A DNA stretch of 20,830 nt from an uncultured Gemmataceae bacterium (GCA_937922175.1 CAKZUU010000266.1:1-20830); one strand, 5' to 3'; positions 8,003 through 15,715 are shown, counted from the stretch's first letter. The notes: generated by a model not told the origin, from the sequence alone. A program made the numbers and translations.

Positions 8003-8151
8003 GGCTCTCCACCTCGCTCAGGTTAAGTCTCCACTCGGTTGTCCCGTGGGAGCCTCGTTTCGCAGTTGCGCTGGTTCCTCCGTAGAACCGTTTCCTTTCC
8101 CTGCTCCGGCCGGACTCTCGCAATGCTCGCATCCGGTCGGGCCGTCTCAAC

Positions 8152-8169
8152 AAGCATTATTCGTGCCAA
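8152..8169 (-). promoter_or_regulatory. Sigma-54 (RpoN) -24/-12 promoter of the DksA/TraR-like gene
   Basis: On the minus strand the sequence is TTGGCACGAATAATGCTT. The sigma-54 consensus is YTGGCACG-N4-TTGCW. All of TTGGCACG matches, and the -12 half reads ATGCT, one mismatch. The spacing between the invariant GG and GC is exactly 10 nt. It lies in an intergenic region on the correct strand. The predicted transcription start is near 8142, giving a leader of about 140 nt. No other site of this quality was found in the window by eye. Confidence 0.75.
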
Positions 8170-8225
8170 TTATTTAAAAATCCACTTCCGGGCCGAAAAC
8201 GGCATCTGTCCATTACGCCAATATA

Positions 8226-8245
8226 CCTGACGATTCTCGATCAGG
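8226..8245. repeat. Short inverted repeat CCTGA-N10-TCAGG next to the larger dyad
   Basis: Five-base perfect arms with a 10-nt spacer, directly abutting the larger dyad and centred about 93 bp upstream of the predicted sigma-54 start. A 5-bp dyad can occur by chance. It is listed because of its position. Confidence 0.25.
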
Positions 8246-8270
8246 ACGGTTGCAACACCTCTTGCACCGT
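8246..8270. repeat. Inverted repeat, candidate enhancer site for a sigma-54 activator
   Basis: The plus strand reads ACGGTTGCAA, a 6-nt spacer CACCTC, then TTGCACCGT. The arms pair over 9 bp with one extra T in the left arm. The centre lies about 116 bp upstream of the predicted sigma-54 transcription start, the usual distance for an activator binding site. As RNA it would be a hairpin but with no adjacent U run, so a terminator reading is less likely. Confidence 0.5.
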
Positions 8271-8430
8271 TGACCGACGAATTTTTCGCTGCGATAGGCG
8301 TCGCGGCAGTGTTTTGCGGGATGGGGGAGGAGCCACTAAAGTCGGCCGAAATTGCCGAGGTGTGAACAACCCAACCGCCGTCCAAGGCACACCGACTGGC
8401 GGCAGGTCATCGTCGAGCTAAAATCAGAAT

Positions 8431-9747
8431 TTATTGCAGGGAAGCAACTTGCGACGCCAAAGCCGTCAATTCCGAGTTGGGAGCCAAGTACCAAATTCGA
8501 GGTCCTGCCGCCGCGGCGAGTCGCAAAAACTCGCTGACGAACGTTTGTTGTCGCACCCCGCCCGTGAGAAGTTCGAAAAGGGTCAACTGAGGCTCGAAGA
8601 CGACCGTTTTGTAATCAGCTAAACCGGCAAGACTGGCGGCTTTTTTGACGGCATCGTCGAGATAGCCGATTTCGTCAATTAACTTGTACTGTTTCGCGGC
8701 TTGAGCGGTAAAAATCCCGCCATCGGCTAATTTGCGTTCGTAGGGAACGCTTTTACCCGGAACGACGTTGCCCTTGTCGTCGTAGACGGCTGTCTCATCG
8801 GGAAGCAACTTGCCGTCGATGTCTACCCGTTCGAGCTTTCGAGTCAGCATCCCTTTCAGGTGAGGCCGACCCGCTTCGACGATGGTGAGGAACTGAGCGT
8901 AAGCATTGTCAACCATGTCTTGCCAGACTTGTCGTTCCTGAGGCAAAAGTTCGTGAAACATCGACCCGGAACTTTTGACATCGCCGGCCTTGATCAGGAT
9001 CATTTTGACGCCGTTCTCTTTCGCCAACTGATGGACGTTCAGCAATGAGGCATATACGCCGATCGAGCCGGTGATGGTCGTCCGCTCAGCGAAGATGAAC
9101 TCGGCCGGCATAGCGATGTAGTAGCCGCCTGACGCGGCCATCGCTCCCATCGACACGACCAGATGCTTCGGCGAGCTTTCGAAGCGGGGCGAATTGCCGT
9201 GACGTAACTCCATCAGACGTTTATGAATCGCGTCGCTGGCCGTGATCGTTCCGCCGGGACTGTTGATTCTCAGCACGACGGCCTTTACGTCGGGATCCTT
9301 CGCGGCTTTGTCGATTGCCCGCAGGGTGGGATTGATCATTTCGTCAATTAAGACGCCGTTCACGTTCACGATGGCGACTTTGTCGCTTGCCGACCGATTG
9401 CCGCTCCAATGTTTCTCACGAACCATTCGCCAGTCGTCACCGCCGATCGGGGCGACGTTCGAGGTAAGAAGTCCCAGGCACAAGAGCACGTTGAGGCCAA
9501 CCGACGCCAGAAGCATAAGAATCAGCAGGAATCGACCCAGTCCCGTGTTGCTGCTTCGTCCGGACCGCCTCGGAATTGGAGGTGCGGGTTGGGGCGAGTA
9601 GGGAGTGGCTGAGGGACCGACGGGAAGCACCATCGGCGGGAGTGATTCTTCGCGTTGCGGGCTGGGGGATCGGGGTTCGTTTTCCGAGTTGTTCATGTCT
9701 CGAAGCCTGGGAGGATCAAAGTGGTCAAACGCTGCCTCATCGGCCAT
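8431..9747 (-). CDS. sppA: Signal peptide peptidase SppA, short (single-domain) form
   Basis: SppA is a membrane-anchored Ser/Lys protease that digests cleaved signal peptides. The 438-residue product has a long Pro/Ser-rich cytoplasmic tail (1-65), one membrane segment (about 70-95), then the peptidase domain. RINSPGG (160-166) forms the oxyanion region. The nucleophile is Ser206 in MGAMAASGGYYIA, and Lys258 in KAGDVKSSGSMF is the general base. The size matches the Bacillus-type half-length enzyme, not the double-length E. coli form, but the N-terminal tail is unusually long. The ATG at 9747 gives the longest form; an ATG at 9696 (MNNSENEP) is an alternative, and neither has a strong Shine-Dalgarno. 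It lies 137 bp behind the DHH phosphoesterase gene. Confidence 0.93.
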   Translation of the reverse strand: MADEAAFDHFDPPRLRDMNNSENEPRSPSPQREESLPPMVLPVGPSATPYSPQPAPPIPRRSGRSSNTGLGRFLLILMLLASVGLNVLLCLGLLTSNVAPIGGDDWRMVREKHWSGNRSASDKVAIVNVNGVLIDEMINPTLRAIDKAAKDPDVKAVVLRINSPGGTITASDAIHKRLMELRHGNSPRFESSPKHLVVSMGAMAASGGYYIAMPAEFIFAERTTITGSIGVYASLLNVHQLAKENGVKMILIKAGDVKSSGSMFHELLPQERQVWQDMVDNAYAQFLTIVEAGRPHLKGMLTRKLERVDIDGKLLPDETAVYDDKGNVVPGKSVPYERKLADGGIFTAQAAKQYKLIDEIGYLDDAVKKAASLAGLADYKTVVFEPQLTLFELLTGGVRQQTFVSEFLRLAAAAGPRIWYLAPNSELTALASQVASLQ

Positions 9748-9884
9748 GGTTGGCCACCCGTGCCTATTTTAGAAAGTGCTGACGAGCGCGTTCCAGATGT
9801 TCCAGATGCGTGAAAATCCCCTCTCAACAGGAGTCGACCCGCCTAACCGGGGAATTAGTACGTTTTCGGCGATTGGAAACGGTG

Positions 9885-10982
9885 TCAGGTTTGGAGGTTT
9901 TGCAGCATTTCGCGTAACGGGACGAGCCGACGGCCGCGAGACTCTTCAACTCCCAAGGCTTTCAAGATGCGACGGCGGATATCGCCCTGAACGTCATCGA
10001 TGGCACTGGGGGCGGTACTCGTCAGGGGGATGAACCCGCCGGCCCGTCGATCGTGGCCGCCCGCACGTCCCAGGGATCCGACGACACGTCGCAGCACGTC
10101 ACCGGCTTTTGCACCGGGCGAAACGGTCCGAGCGGAGAGGATCATACGGTTTTTGCAAACCCCGCCGACCAAGACCCAATCCACCTGCTCAAAGCGCGTC
10201 ATGAAGTCGCAGACCTCGGCGGCATGTTCTGCCTGCTCCATCTCGTTGATCCAACAGAGCATCAAGCGGCCATAAACGAACGCATTCTGCAAGGCCTGCA
10301 ACATCGAGCCGTAATAACTCTCCGGCAGACGAGCGTTGCGGATCTGCGCCAAGACGTCCTTGTCCGCTAGCGGATAAAGGAACTGCATGGCTGCGTCGTC
10401 CAACGGAGCCGCCTCGCGGGGATAACCCGAAACTTCGGTCTCAATACCATACATCAAAGCAGTGGCGATCCGCTTGGGCAACGGGATCTCCTGCTCGATG
10501 AAGTACCGCGTCACCAACGAGCAGGTGGAACCTACCTTTCGCCGGATATCGACAAAGGGAATCCCCTCGAGGTCGCCCGGCGTGTCGTGGTGGTCGATTA
10601 CGGCGTAGAGCGGGCAGGTCGCGTCAAGATTGTGCCGACCCGTGTTGGGTTGGCTATCAACCATCACCACCGCCTCGCTCTCGTGCCAGGAGATCTTTTC
10701 CACGGGCAGCAACTCGATGTTCAACAGGTCCACCATCGCGCGGTTCTCGGCGCGCCCGATCGGACCGTCTTGCGTGATCCGTGTCGGTTTGGCTAAACAG
10801 TACTCCACCAAAAATGACAGCCCCAACATGCTGCCTAAACTGTCGGGGTCTGGGTGAACGTGAGAAACAAATGTGACGCGGCTGGCTGTTTCCAGCCCCC
10901 GCAGGAACCGATCCGATCGACGGGATGTTGACGCACCGTTTGTGCAACTACCGTCCTCGGAAACGGCGCCGGAGCGCGGCAT
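9885..10982 (-). CDS. DHH/DHHA1-family phosphoesterase (NrnA-like oligoribonuclease/pAp phosphatase type)
   Basis: The product is 365 residues. This family uses two Mn ions to hydrolyse short oligonucleotides, pAp or cyclic dinucleotide products. Metal motifs are SHVHPDPDSLG (40-50; His43, Asp45, Asp47), VMVDSQPNTGRH (Asp109), and AVIDHHDTPG (Asp130-His131-His132). Near the C-terminus the DHHA1 substrate loop GRAGGHDRRAGG (about 305-316) is present. The whole N-to-C order is that of NrnA-type enzymes rather than RecJ. The start at 10982 has AGGAAG 8 nt upstream. The first 25 residues are not family-like. A 7-bp GC-rich hairpin stands just upstream of the ribosome site in the leader. The substrate (nanoRNA, pAp or pGpG) cannot be decided. 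Confidence 0.9.
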   Translation of the reverse strand: MPRSGAVSEDGSCTNGASTSRRSDRFLRGLETASRVTFVSHVHPDPDSLGSMLGLSFLVEYCLAKPTRITQDGPIGRAENRAMVDLLNIELLPVEKISWHESEAVVMVDSQPNTGRHNLDATCPLYAVIDHHDTPGDLEGIPFVDIRRKVGSTCSLVTRYFIEQEIPLPKRIATALMYGIETEVSGYPREAAPLDDAAMQFLYPLADKDVLAQIRNARLPESYYGSMLQALQNAFVYGRLMLCWINEMEQAEHAAEVCDFMTRFEQVDWVLVGGVCKNRMILSARTVSPGAKAGDVLRRVVGSLGRAGGHDRRAGGFIPLTSTAPSAIDDVQGDIRRRILKALGVEESRGRRLVPLREMLQNLQT

Positions 10983-11009
10983 AGCTCAGCTTCCTCGGAT
11001 ACATCTTTC

Positions 11010-11027
11010 CTCGGGTCCAAACCCGAG
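11010..11027 (-). promoter_or_regulatory. GC-rich hairpin in the leader of the DHH gene
   Basis: The perfect 7-bp stem CTCGGGT/ACCCGAG closes a 4-nt loop and ends 27 nt before the ATG at 10982, right in front of the ribosome site. No U run follows, so it is not a terminator for upstream transcription. A role in message stability or translation is inferred. Confidence 0.35.
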
Positions 11028-11107
11028 ACCGATCGGGGCCGTCGTTTCCGACCTCCACCGACCACTTCTTTGTACCTGATCGCCGGGGACCTGCCAAGCG
11101 TGCTCGA

Positions 11108-11131
11108 CTTGGCAACGAACTTCAAGCCAAG
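11108..11131. repeat. Inverted repeat CTTGGC-N12-GCCAAG
   Basis: Six-base perfect arms with a 12-nt spacer in the region that should hold the DHH-gene promoter. The spacer length equals that of the neighbouring larger dyad. Confidence 0.4.
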
Positions 11132-11143
11132 GTTTCAAATCAC

Positions 11144-11173
11144 AAGTCATAAAATATCATTAAGTTATGACTT
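11144..11173. repeat. Inverted repeat AAGTCATAA-N12-TTATGACTT
   Basis: Nine-base perfect arms separated by 12 nt in the AT-richest stretch of the window. It could be an operator upstream of the DHH gene, or a weak hairpin. As a terminator for the phosphatase gene (stop at 11469, about 300 bp away) it is too distant and has only a short T run. Confidence 0.55.
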
Positions 11174-11468
11174 TTAACGACAAAAATTCCCCTGGATGTT
11201 CGGTTGCTGTGGAGCGAATTTTGATTCTGACGGTCGCGTCAGGTTCGTTGGCGGCACGAAGCCGCAACCGACGACGACGCAGACTTTTTGGTCAAGAGAT
11301 CCACTGTCGGAAGACCAGCCAGCCGCCGACCATTCGATGATGGGACAATTTCTCGCAAAAAGGCCGTTCAGCTGATGAAGGTGAAAACGGCAAAAACGTA
11401 AAAATGACGTAAAGTTTTTGTAGCAAAGACGTTGAATTCACAAACAGTCGCCGGAACATCGCTCGGAG

Positions 11469-12269
11469 TCACGATACAGACTCGTGAAGTGTATCGAGCA
11501 TGAGTTGATGGATCCGGCCGTTGCTGACGACTTGGTCGGAAGCGAAGCAATCTTCGGCCGAACCATCGACTCGAGTAATCTGGCCGCCCGCCTCACGGAC
11601 CAGAACAAAACCAGCGGCAACGTCCCACGGATGGTTGTCCCAGGCCCAGTAACCATCCAGACGGCCGCAGGCGATCCACGCCAGGCTGAGGGCAGTGCTG
11701 CCGAGTCGCCGGAGGGATTGGGCACGATGGGCGAAGCGGAGCCACCATGTCGTTGCGCGGTGGGTCGCGTCGGCTTGAGGAGCGAAGCCCGTTCCGAGGA
11801 GGGCCTCGCCCATGTTGGCGACGGAACTCACCCGGATTCGTTGATCGCCAAGGAACGCCCCGTGGCCCTTCGCTGCCGAGTACATCTCCCCCGAGCGGGG
11901 GTCATGGATGACGCCCAAAACCACCTCACCCCCGACGTACAACCCGATGGAGACACAGTATAGAGGGCAGTCATGGACGTAGTTCGTCGTCCCATCGAGG
12001 GGATCAACGATCCAGGTAGGCGGAGCGTTGGGCGAGGGGCGGGTTTTGCTACCGTCGCCCTCTTCCCCGATGAATTCATGGTCAGGGAAACGCCGATGCA
12101 CATACTCGCAGATCGCGTCTTGGGCAGCGTGATCTGCTTCCGAGACTAAATCGAAGCGGGCTTTTTCCCGAGCCGTGAATCGCCCACGCCATTGTTCCAA
12201 GCAGGCGGCCCCACGGCGGGCGGCTTCTTTCGCCGCATGCAACCAATTCACCACTTGAAGATCGGCCAT
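11469..12269 (-). CDS. Inositol monophosphatase family protein
   Basis: The 266-residue length is standard for the family (Mg-dependent, Li-sensitive phosphatases acting on inositol phosphates, histidinol phosphate, fructose bisphosphate or pAp). Metal-binding marks are GEEGDG (68-73), WIVDPLDGTTNYVH (86-99; Asp89, Asp92, Thr94) and the second signature DNHPWDVAAG (211-220; Asp216). An AAGGGA sequence stands about 10 nt before the ATG. It follows mutL by 37 bp on the same strand, so it probably shares that transcript. DPLDGTTNYVHxxP with a following SIG is typical of IMPase/SuhB rather than CysQ, but substrate is not certain. Confidence 0.92.
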   Translation of the reverse strand: MADLQVVNWLHAAKEAARRGAACLEQWRGRFTAREKARFDLVSEADHAAQDAICEYVHRRFPDHEFIGEEGDGSKTRPSPNAPPTWIVDPLDGTTNYVHDCPLYCVSIGLYVGGEVVLGVIHDPRSGEMYSAAKGHGAFLGDQRIRVSSVANMGEALLGTGFAPQADATHRATTWWLRFAHRAQSLRRLGSTALSLAWIACGRLDGYWAWDNHPWDVAAGFVLVREAGGQITRVDGSAEDCFASDQVVSNGRIHQLMLDTLHESVS

Positions 12270-12306
12270 CGTCGGTTTTTCCCTTCGTGCGGGTCGGTCT
12301 CACTAT

Positions 12307-14070
12307 TTATGATCGGCCGAACTGCCGATCCAAATCTTTGCGGCTGAGCATCAGCGACGTCGGACGACCATGAGGACAATGATGCGTGTCCTGGGCCAGG
12401 TGTCTCTGCTCCAGCAATAACCGAATTTGCTCCGGGGTGAGTCGATCGCCGGCTTTGACAGCGGCCTTGCAGGCCATCGTGCTGATGAGGCGATTCAACA
12501 ACACCTCGCGGGGAGGCAAGCGACCCTGCGTTGTCAAAAACTCGACCACCTCGCGCAACAGCTCAGCCGGCGACGCGGTCGAAAGCAGCGTCGGACAGCT
12601 GTGAATGACGACGGTCAGCGGTCCGAATTCCTCAATTTCCAGGCCGAGTTCCGCCAATTCGTCGCGCACGCTCAAGGCCAAGGCCGCCGACTCCGCGCCG
12701 AGTTCGACAGGTTCGGGAATCAACAAGCGCTGCCGTTCCATCGGTCCATGTCGCAATCGTTCCTGAAACTGCTCAAAAAGAATCCGCTCGTGCAAGGCAT
12801 GTTGATCGATCACGAGAATGCCCTCCGGAGTTTCCGCGACCAGATAGGCATTGTGCAGTTGAATGGCATGGACCGGCAGGCTCGTCGGAAAGAGTTCCTC
12901 GGAAATGAAACGAGTCTCGGTCGTCGGCTGGCCCCTCACCTCATTGTCGACCGGCCGGTGCGATTCACGAATCATCGGCTTGTTTGCGTCGGACGAGGGG
13001 AAATCGGCGGTCGGAATCGGCGCGGAAGGAGACTCGCTGCGGGGAAGAGGATCTCGCGGAAATTCGAGCCGAGGCGTTTGCTTTGCCTCGTTGAGCCGCG
13101 ATCGGATCGCCGACAGAACCAGATGAAAGATGGTCGAGGCGTCTCGAAAGCGGACCTCCGCTTTGGTCGGATGCACATTGACATCGACCGCGTCGGCGGG
13201 CATTTCCAAATAGAGGAAGGCGACGGCGTAGCGGCCGGTCATCAACAAACCTCGGTAGCTCTCCTGAATCGCGTAGCTGAGGCGACGATCACGGAACCAA
13301 CGCCCGTTCAAGAATAGGTACTGCTCCCGGGCGTGGCTGCGGTCGATGACGGGGTCGGCGATGTAGCCGTGCAAGCGTAACGGGCCGTGTTCCCGACGAA
13401 TTTCATACAGGGCGGCCCGAACCTCCGGGCCGAAAAAAATCTCGATCCGATCCGGCAGATGGTCGGTCGCGGGCAAGTCGAAAACCACGCGGCCTTGATG
13501 CTTGAGGGTGAAATGGATCGAGGGATAGGCGAGGGCCAGGCGGGTTAACTGTTCGCTGATGTGGCTGAACTCGGTTGCCGGGACGCGGAGAAATTTTTTG
13601 CGAACCGGAGTGTTGAAAAACAGGTGTCGGACTTCAAGGCGTGTCCCCGGAGAACCGCTCCACGGCCGCACGGGTGACAATTCTCCACCGATGGCTTGAA
13701 TCTCGGCACCGAACGTTGCTCCTTGCGGCACGGATTGCACCGTCACCTGGGCGACGCCCGCGATCGAAGCCAACGCCTCGCCCCGAAATCCCAGGGTTCT
13801 CACGCGAAAAAGATCGTCCGCGTCGTGCAGCTTGCTGGTCGCATGACTGGCCAAGGCCAGGGGCAGATCCTCCGGCTCGATGCCGATGCCGTCGTCCACG
13901 ACCAGAATCCGATCGATGCCGCCGGCGTCGATCTCCACGTCGATGCGACGAGCGCCCGCGTCGATGGAGTTTTCCAGCAATTCCTTGACGACCGAGGCCG
14001 GCCGTTCGATCACTTCACCGGCAGCAATTTTGGTGATGACGTGATCCGGGAGTTGGCGAATTCGAGCCAT
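12307..14070 (-). CDS. mutL: DNA mismatch repair protein MutL (endonuclease type)
   Basis: MutL couples mismatch recognition by MutS to strand removal. The 587-residue product has the GHKL ATPase domain with ELLENSIDAGA (30-40; Glu33 catalytic, Asn34 Mg), VDDGIGI (58-64), ATSK (77-80) and GFRGEAL (94-100). A transducer domain with NVHPTKAEVRF (298-308) follows, then a Pro/Ser-rich linker (about 335-390). The C-terminal domain carries DQHALHERILFE (422-433), which fits the DQHA-x2-E-x4-E metal-binding endonuclease motif. ACKAA (533-537) and CPHGRP (565-570) complete that site. It should therefore nick DNA itself and not depend on MutH and Dam methylation. It lies 50 bp behind the sigma-54 activator gene. 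No mutS is in the window. Confidence 0.97.
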   Translation of the reverse strand: MARIRQLPDHVITKIAAGEVIERPASVVKELLENSIDAGARRIDVEIDAGGIDRILVVDDGIGIEPEDLPLALASHATSKLHDADDLFRVRTLGFRGEALASIAGVAQVTVQSVPQGATFGAEIQAIGGELSPVRPWSGSPGTRLEVRHLFFNTPVRKKFLRVPATEFSHISEQLTRLALAYPSIHFTLKHQGRVVFDLPATDHLPDRIEIFFGPEVRAALYEIRREHGPLRLHGYIADPVIDRSHAREQYLFLNGRWFRDRRLSYAIQESYRGLLMTGRYAVAFLYLEMPADAVDVNVHPTKAEVRFRDASTIFHLVLSAIRSRLNEAKQTPRLEFPRDPLPRSESPSAPIPTADFPSSDANKPMIRESHRPVDNEVRGQPTTETRFISEELFPTSLPVHAIQLHNAYLVAETPEGILVIDQHALHERILFEQFQERLRHGPMERQRLLIPEPVELGAESAALALSVRDELAELGLEIEEFGPLTVVIHSCPTLLSTASPAELLREVVEFLTTQGRLPPREVLLNRLISTMACKAAVKAGDRLTPEQIRLLLEQRHLAQDTHHCPHGRPTSLMLSRKDLDRQFGRS

Positions 14071-14120
14071 GATTCAGGCAGCAACGAGTCCGGGCCGACC
14101 CGCAAAACGAATCAAACCGG

Positions 14121-15659
14121 TCAGTTTTCCCGACGGGACACCGTCGCGGGAGTCGAGTCGGACGAATCCCAGCGCCAACCCAATTTTTTCAGTTTCCGCT
14201 CCAGCACACTCGGCGTCAGCCCGAGCTTGGCGGCGGCCGCGACGACATCGTTGCCCGTCTCGGCCATCGCCGAGCGGATCTGCTCTTGCAAGCGGGCGTC
14301 TTGCATCATGCGATACAGGGTTCGTTCACCGATCCCCAAGATACGGGCCGCCTCCTCACGATTCCCTCCCGTCAATTCTAGCGCTCGTTGCATGTAATAC
14401 AGCTCGACTTCCGACAGGGGGCGTCCGACCAAAGCGTCCACTCCTGTTCGCGGAGTTTCCAAACCCGCGACCCGGCGGATCGGCTCCCCCTCCTCTACAT
14501 CATCCAGATGCAGCACGCCGTCGGAATCTTGCACCACCATACTCTCGATCAGATTTCGCAATTCGCGGACGTTTCCCGGCCAGCTGTACACGCGAAACGC
14601 CCGCTGCAGGTCATCGCCGATTCGCTCAACATTTTTTCCGTGTTTGGTGTTGAATTGCTTCAGGAAATGATTCGCCAACAGGCGAATGTCATCGCCGCCT
14701 CGTTCGCGAAGGGGAGGTAAGCGGATGGTGCCCACCTTCAGGCGGAAATACAAATCCTGGCGGAATTTTCCGTCGGCGATCATGGCCTCCAAGTCGCGGT
14801 TGGTCGCCGACAGCAAGCGAACATCGACCTTGATGGGGGTATTCGATCCCAGGCGAGTGACCTCACCGATCTCCAACACGCGAAGCAATTTGGCTTGCAG
14901 GTTCAGCGGCATGTCGCCGATTTCGTCGAGAAACAGCGTGCCGCCGCTGGCGTACTCAAATCGTCCTTGCCGTACCTTGTCCGCCCCGGTGTAGGCACCG
15001 GCCTCGTGTCCGAACAGCTCGTCGTCGAGCAGATTTTCGTTAAACGCGGTGCAGTTCATCGCAACGAAGGGCTTCGCCCGGCGGGGGCTGTTGTTGTGCA
15101 GCGCGCGAGCGACCAACTCCTTGCCTGTGCCGTTCTCGCCCAGAATCAAGACGGGGGCGTTCGTCGGAGCAAATTGTTTGATTCGCGTGATCACTTGGGC
15201 CATCTTCGGGCTGTTGCCGATGATGCCTCCCAGCCCGAAGCGCTCGTCGAGTTGCCGTCGGAGTTCGCGCTCTCGGCGGAGTCCCTCGGCCGTCTTGGCC
15301 ACGATCGTCCGCAATTGGTCCAGGTCGATCGGTTTGAGCATGAAATGATCGGCCCCTTCTTTCATCGCTCGGACGGCACTATTCACATCGCCGTAACCCG
15401 TAATGACGATGACTTTGGCCTCTGGCTGACGGGCTTGCGCTTTGCGGACGATCTCCATGCCGTCCACGCCGGCCATCTTCAGGTCGGTGATGATGACGTC
15501 GAACGACTCTTGCTCGATTTTTTTAGCGCCGAGTTGCCCGCTGCCGGCGACCACGCACTCATAGCCGACACGCTCCAGCCCTTCGCCGATCACCTCGGCA
15601 TGGGCTAACTCGTCGTCGATGATCAGCACGCGCAACGGTTCGCTGGGAGCGTGACTCAT
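14121..15659 (-). CDS. NtrC-family sigma-54-dependent response regulator with two Fis-type HTH units
   Basis: The product is 512 residues. The receiver domain (8-125) has Asp15/Asp16, phospho-acceptor Asp59, Thr87 and Lys109. The AAA+ domain (about 142-375) has Walker A GENGTGKE (174-181), GAYTGA (221-226; the GAFTGA loop that contacts sigma-54, Phe to Tyr), Walker B LFLDEIGD (242-249) and FRQDLYFRL (299-307, arginine finger region). A Fis-type helix-turn-helix lies at about 424-453 (TGGNREEAARILGIGERTLY). A second HTH-like unit follows at about 464-496 (ETGNDVVAAAAKLGLTPSVL, then ERKLKKLGW). The usual architecture has one HTH. No histidine kinase gene is adjacent. A TAAAAT box 6 nt before the ATG and no Shine-Dalgarno suggest a leaderless message. 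Confidence 0.95.
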   Translation of the reverse strand: MSHAPSEPLRVLIIDDELAHAEVIGEGLERVGYECVVAGSGQLGAKKIEQESFDVIITDLKMAGVDGMEIVRKAQARQPEAKVIVITGYGDVNSAVRAMKEGADHFMLKPIDLDQLRTIVAKTAEGLRRERELRRQLDERFGLGGIIGNSPKMAQVITRIKQFAPTNAPVLILGENGTGKELVARALHNNSPRRAKPFVAMNCTAFNENLLDDELFGHEAGAYTGADKVRQGRFEYASGGTLFLDEIGDMPLNLQAKLLRVLEIGEVTRLGSNTPIKVDVRLLSATNRDLEAMIADGKFRQDLYFRLKVGTIRLPPLRERGGDDIRLLANHFLKQFNTKHGKNVERIGDDLQRAFRVYSWPGNVRELRNLIESMVVQDSDGVLHLDDVEEGEPIRRVAGLETPRTGVDALVGRPLSEVELYYMQRALELTGGNREEAARILGIGERTLYRMMQDARLQEQIRSAMAETGNDVVAAAAKLGLTPSVLERKLKKLGWRWDSSDSTPATVSRREN

Positions 15660-15665
15660 GCCGCA

Positions 15666-15671
15666 ATTTTA
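15666..15671 (-). promoter_or_regulatory. Candidate -10 box (TAAAAT) of the sigma-54 activator gene
   Basis: On the minus strand TAAAAT ends 6 nt before the ATG at 15659, which would start transcription at or just beside the start codon. No Shine-Dalgarno is seen. No convincing -35 was found. Confidence 0.35.
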
Positions 15672-15715
15672 CGGTATCAAGGGGCTCCTGTCTTCATCGC
15701 CCTTTCGTCCTTCCG

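Larger units (their letters stand above)
8003..8430. other. 428-bp regulatory intergenic region between sppA and the DksA/TraR-like gene
   Basis: No convincing gene is present on either strand; the short open frames lack ribosome sites and coding character. Reading towards the DksA/TraR-like gene it holds a large inverted repeat (8246-8270) and a smaller one (8226-8245). Next come an AT-rich patch around 8168-8178, a sigma-54-type promoter (8152-8169) and a ~140-nt leader. The leader has two short stems (CCGGA/TCCGG near its start; GGTTC/GAACC in its middle) ending in the Shine-Dalgarno. The 3' end of sppA must also terminate here, but I see no U-tailed hairpin for it. Confidence 0.6.
10983..11468. 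other. 486-bp intergenic region rich in inverted repeats
   Basis: This gap between the inositol-monophosphatase-type gene and the DHH gene holds no convincing coding frame. It contains a leader hairpin (11010-11027), two neighbouring dyads (11108-11131 and 11144-11173) and an 8-bp bulged hairpin (11247-11268). The end near the phosphatase (about 11380-11440) has an A-rich, degenerate repeat. The stretch around 11135-11180 is markedly AT-richer than the flanking genes. Confidence 0.55.

Noticed and set aside
8170..8385. 71-codon minus-strand open frame in the sppA/DksA-like gap
   Set aside because: No ribosome site, no motif, and it lies across the candidate enhancer dyads just upstream of the sigma-54 box; more likely non-coding.
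10929..11004. Possible upstream ORF (18 codons, ATG at 11004) overlapping the DHH gene start
   Set aside because: The Shine-Dalgarno is too close to the ATG and such short frames are expected by chance.
10981..11030. tRNA-Ala-like start (ATAGCTCAGC) followed by a TCGGGTCCAAACCCGA hairpin
   Set aside because: No acceptor stem and no anticodon arm; the hairpin has a 4-nt loop, not a 7-nt T-loop.
12427..13317. Long open frame on the plus strand opposite mutL (296 codons)
   Set aside because: Antisense to clear MutL domains; the encoded sequence shows no recognisable motif.
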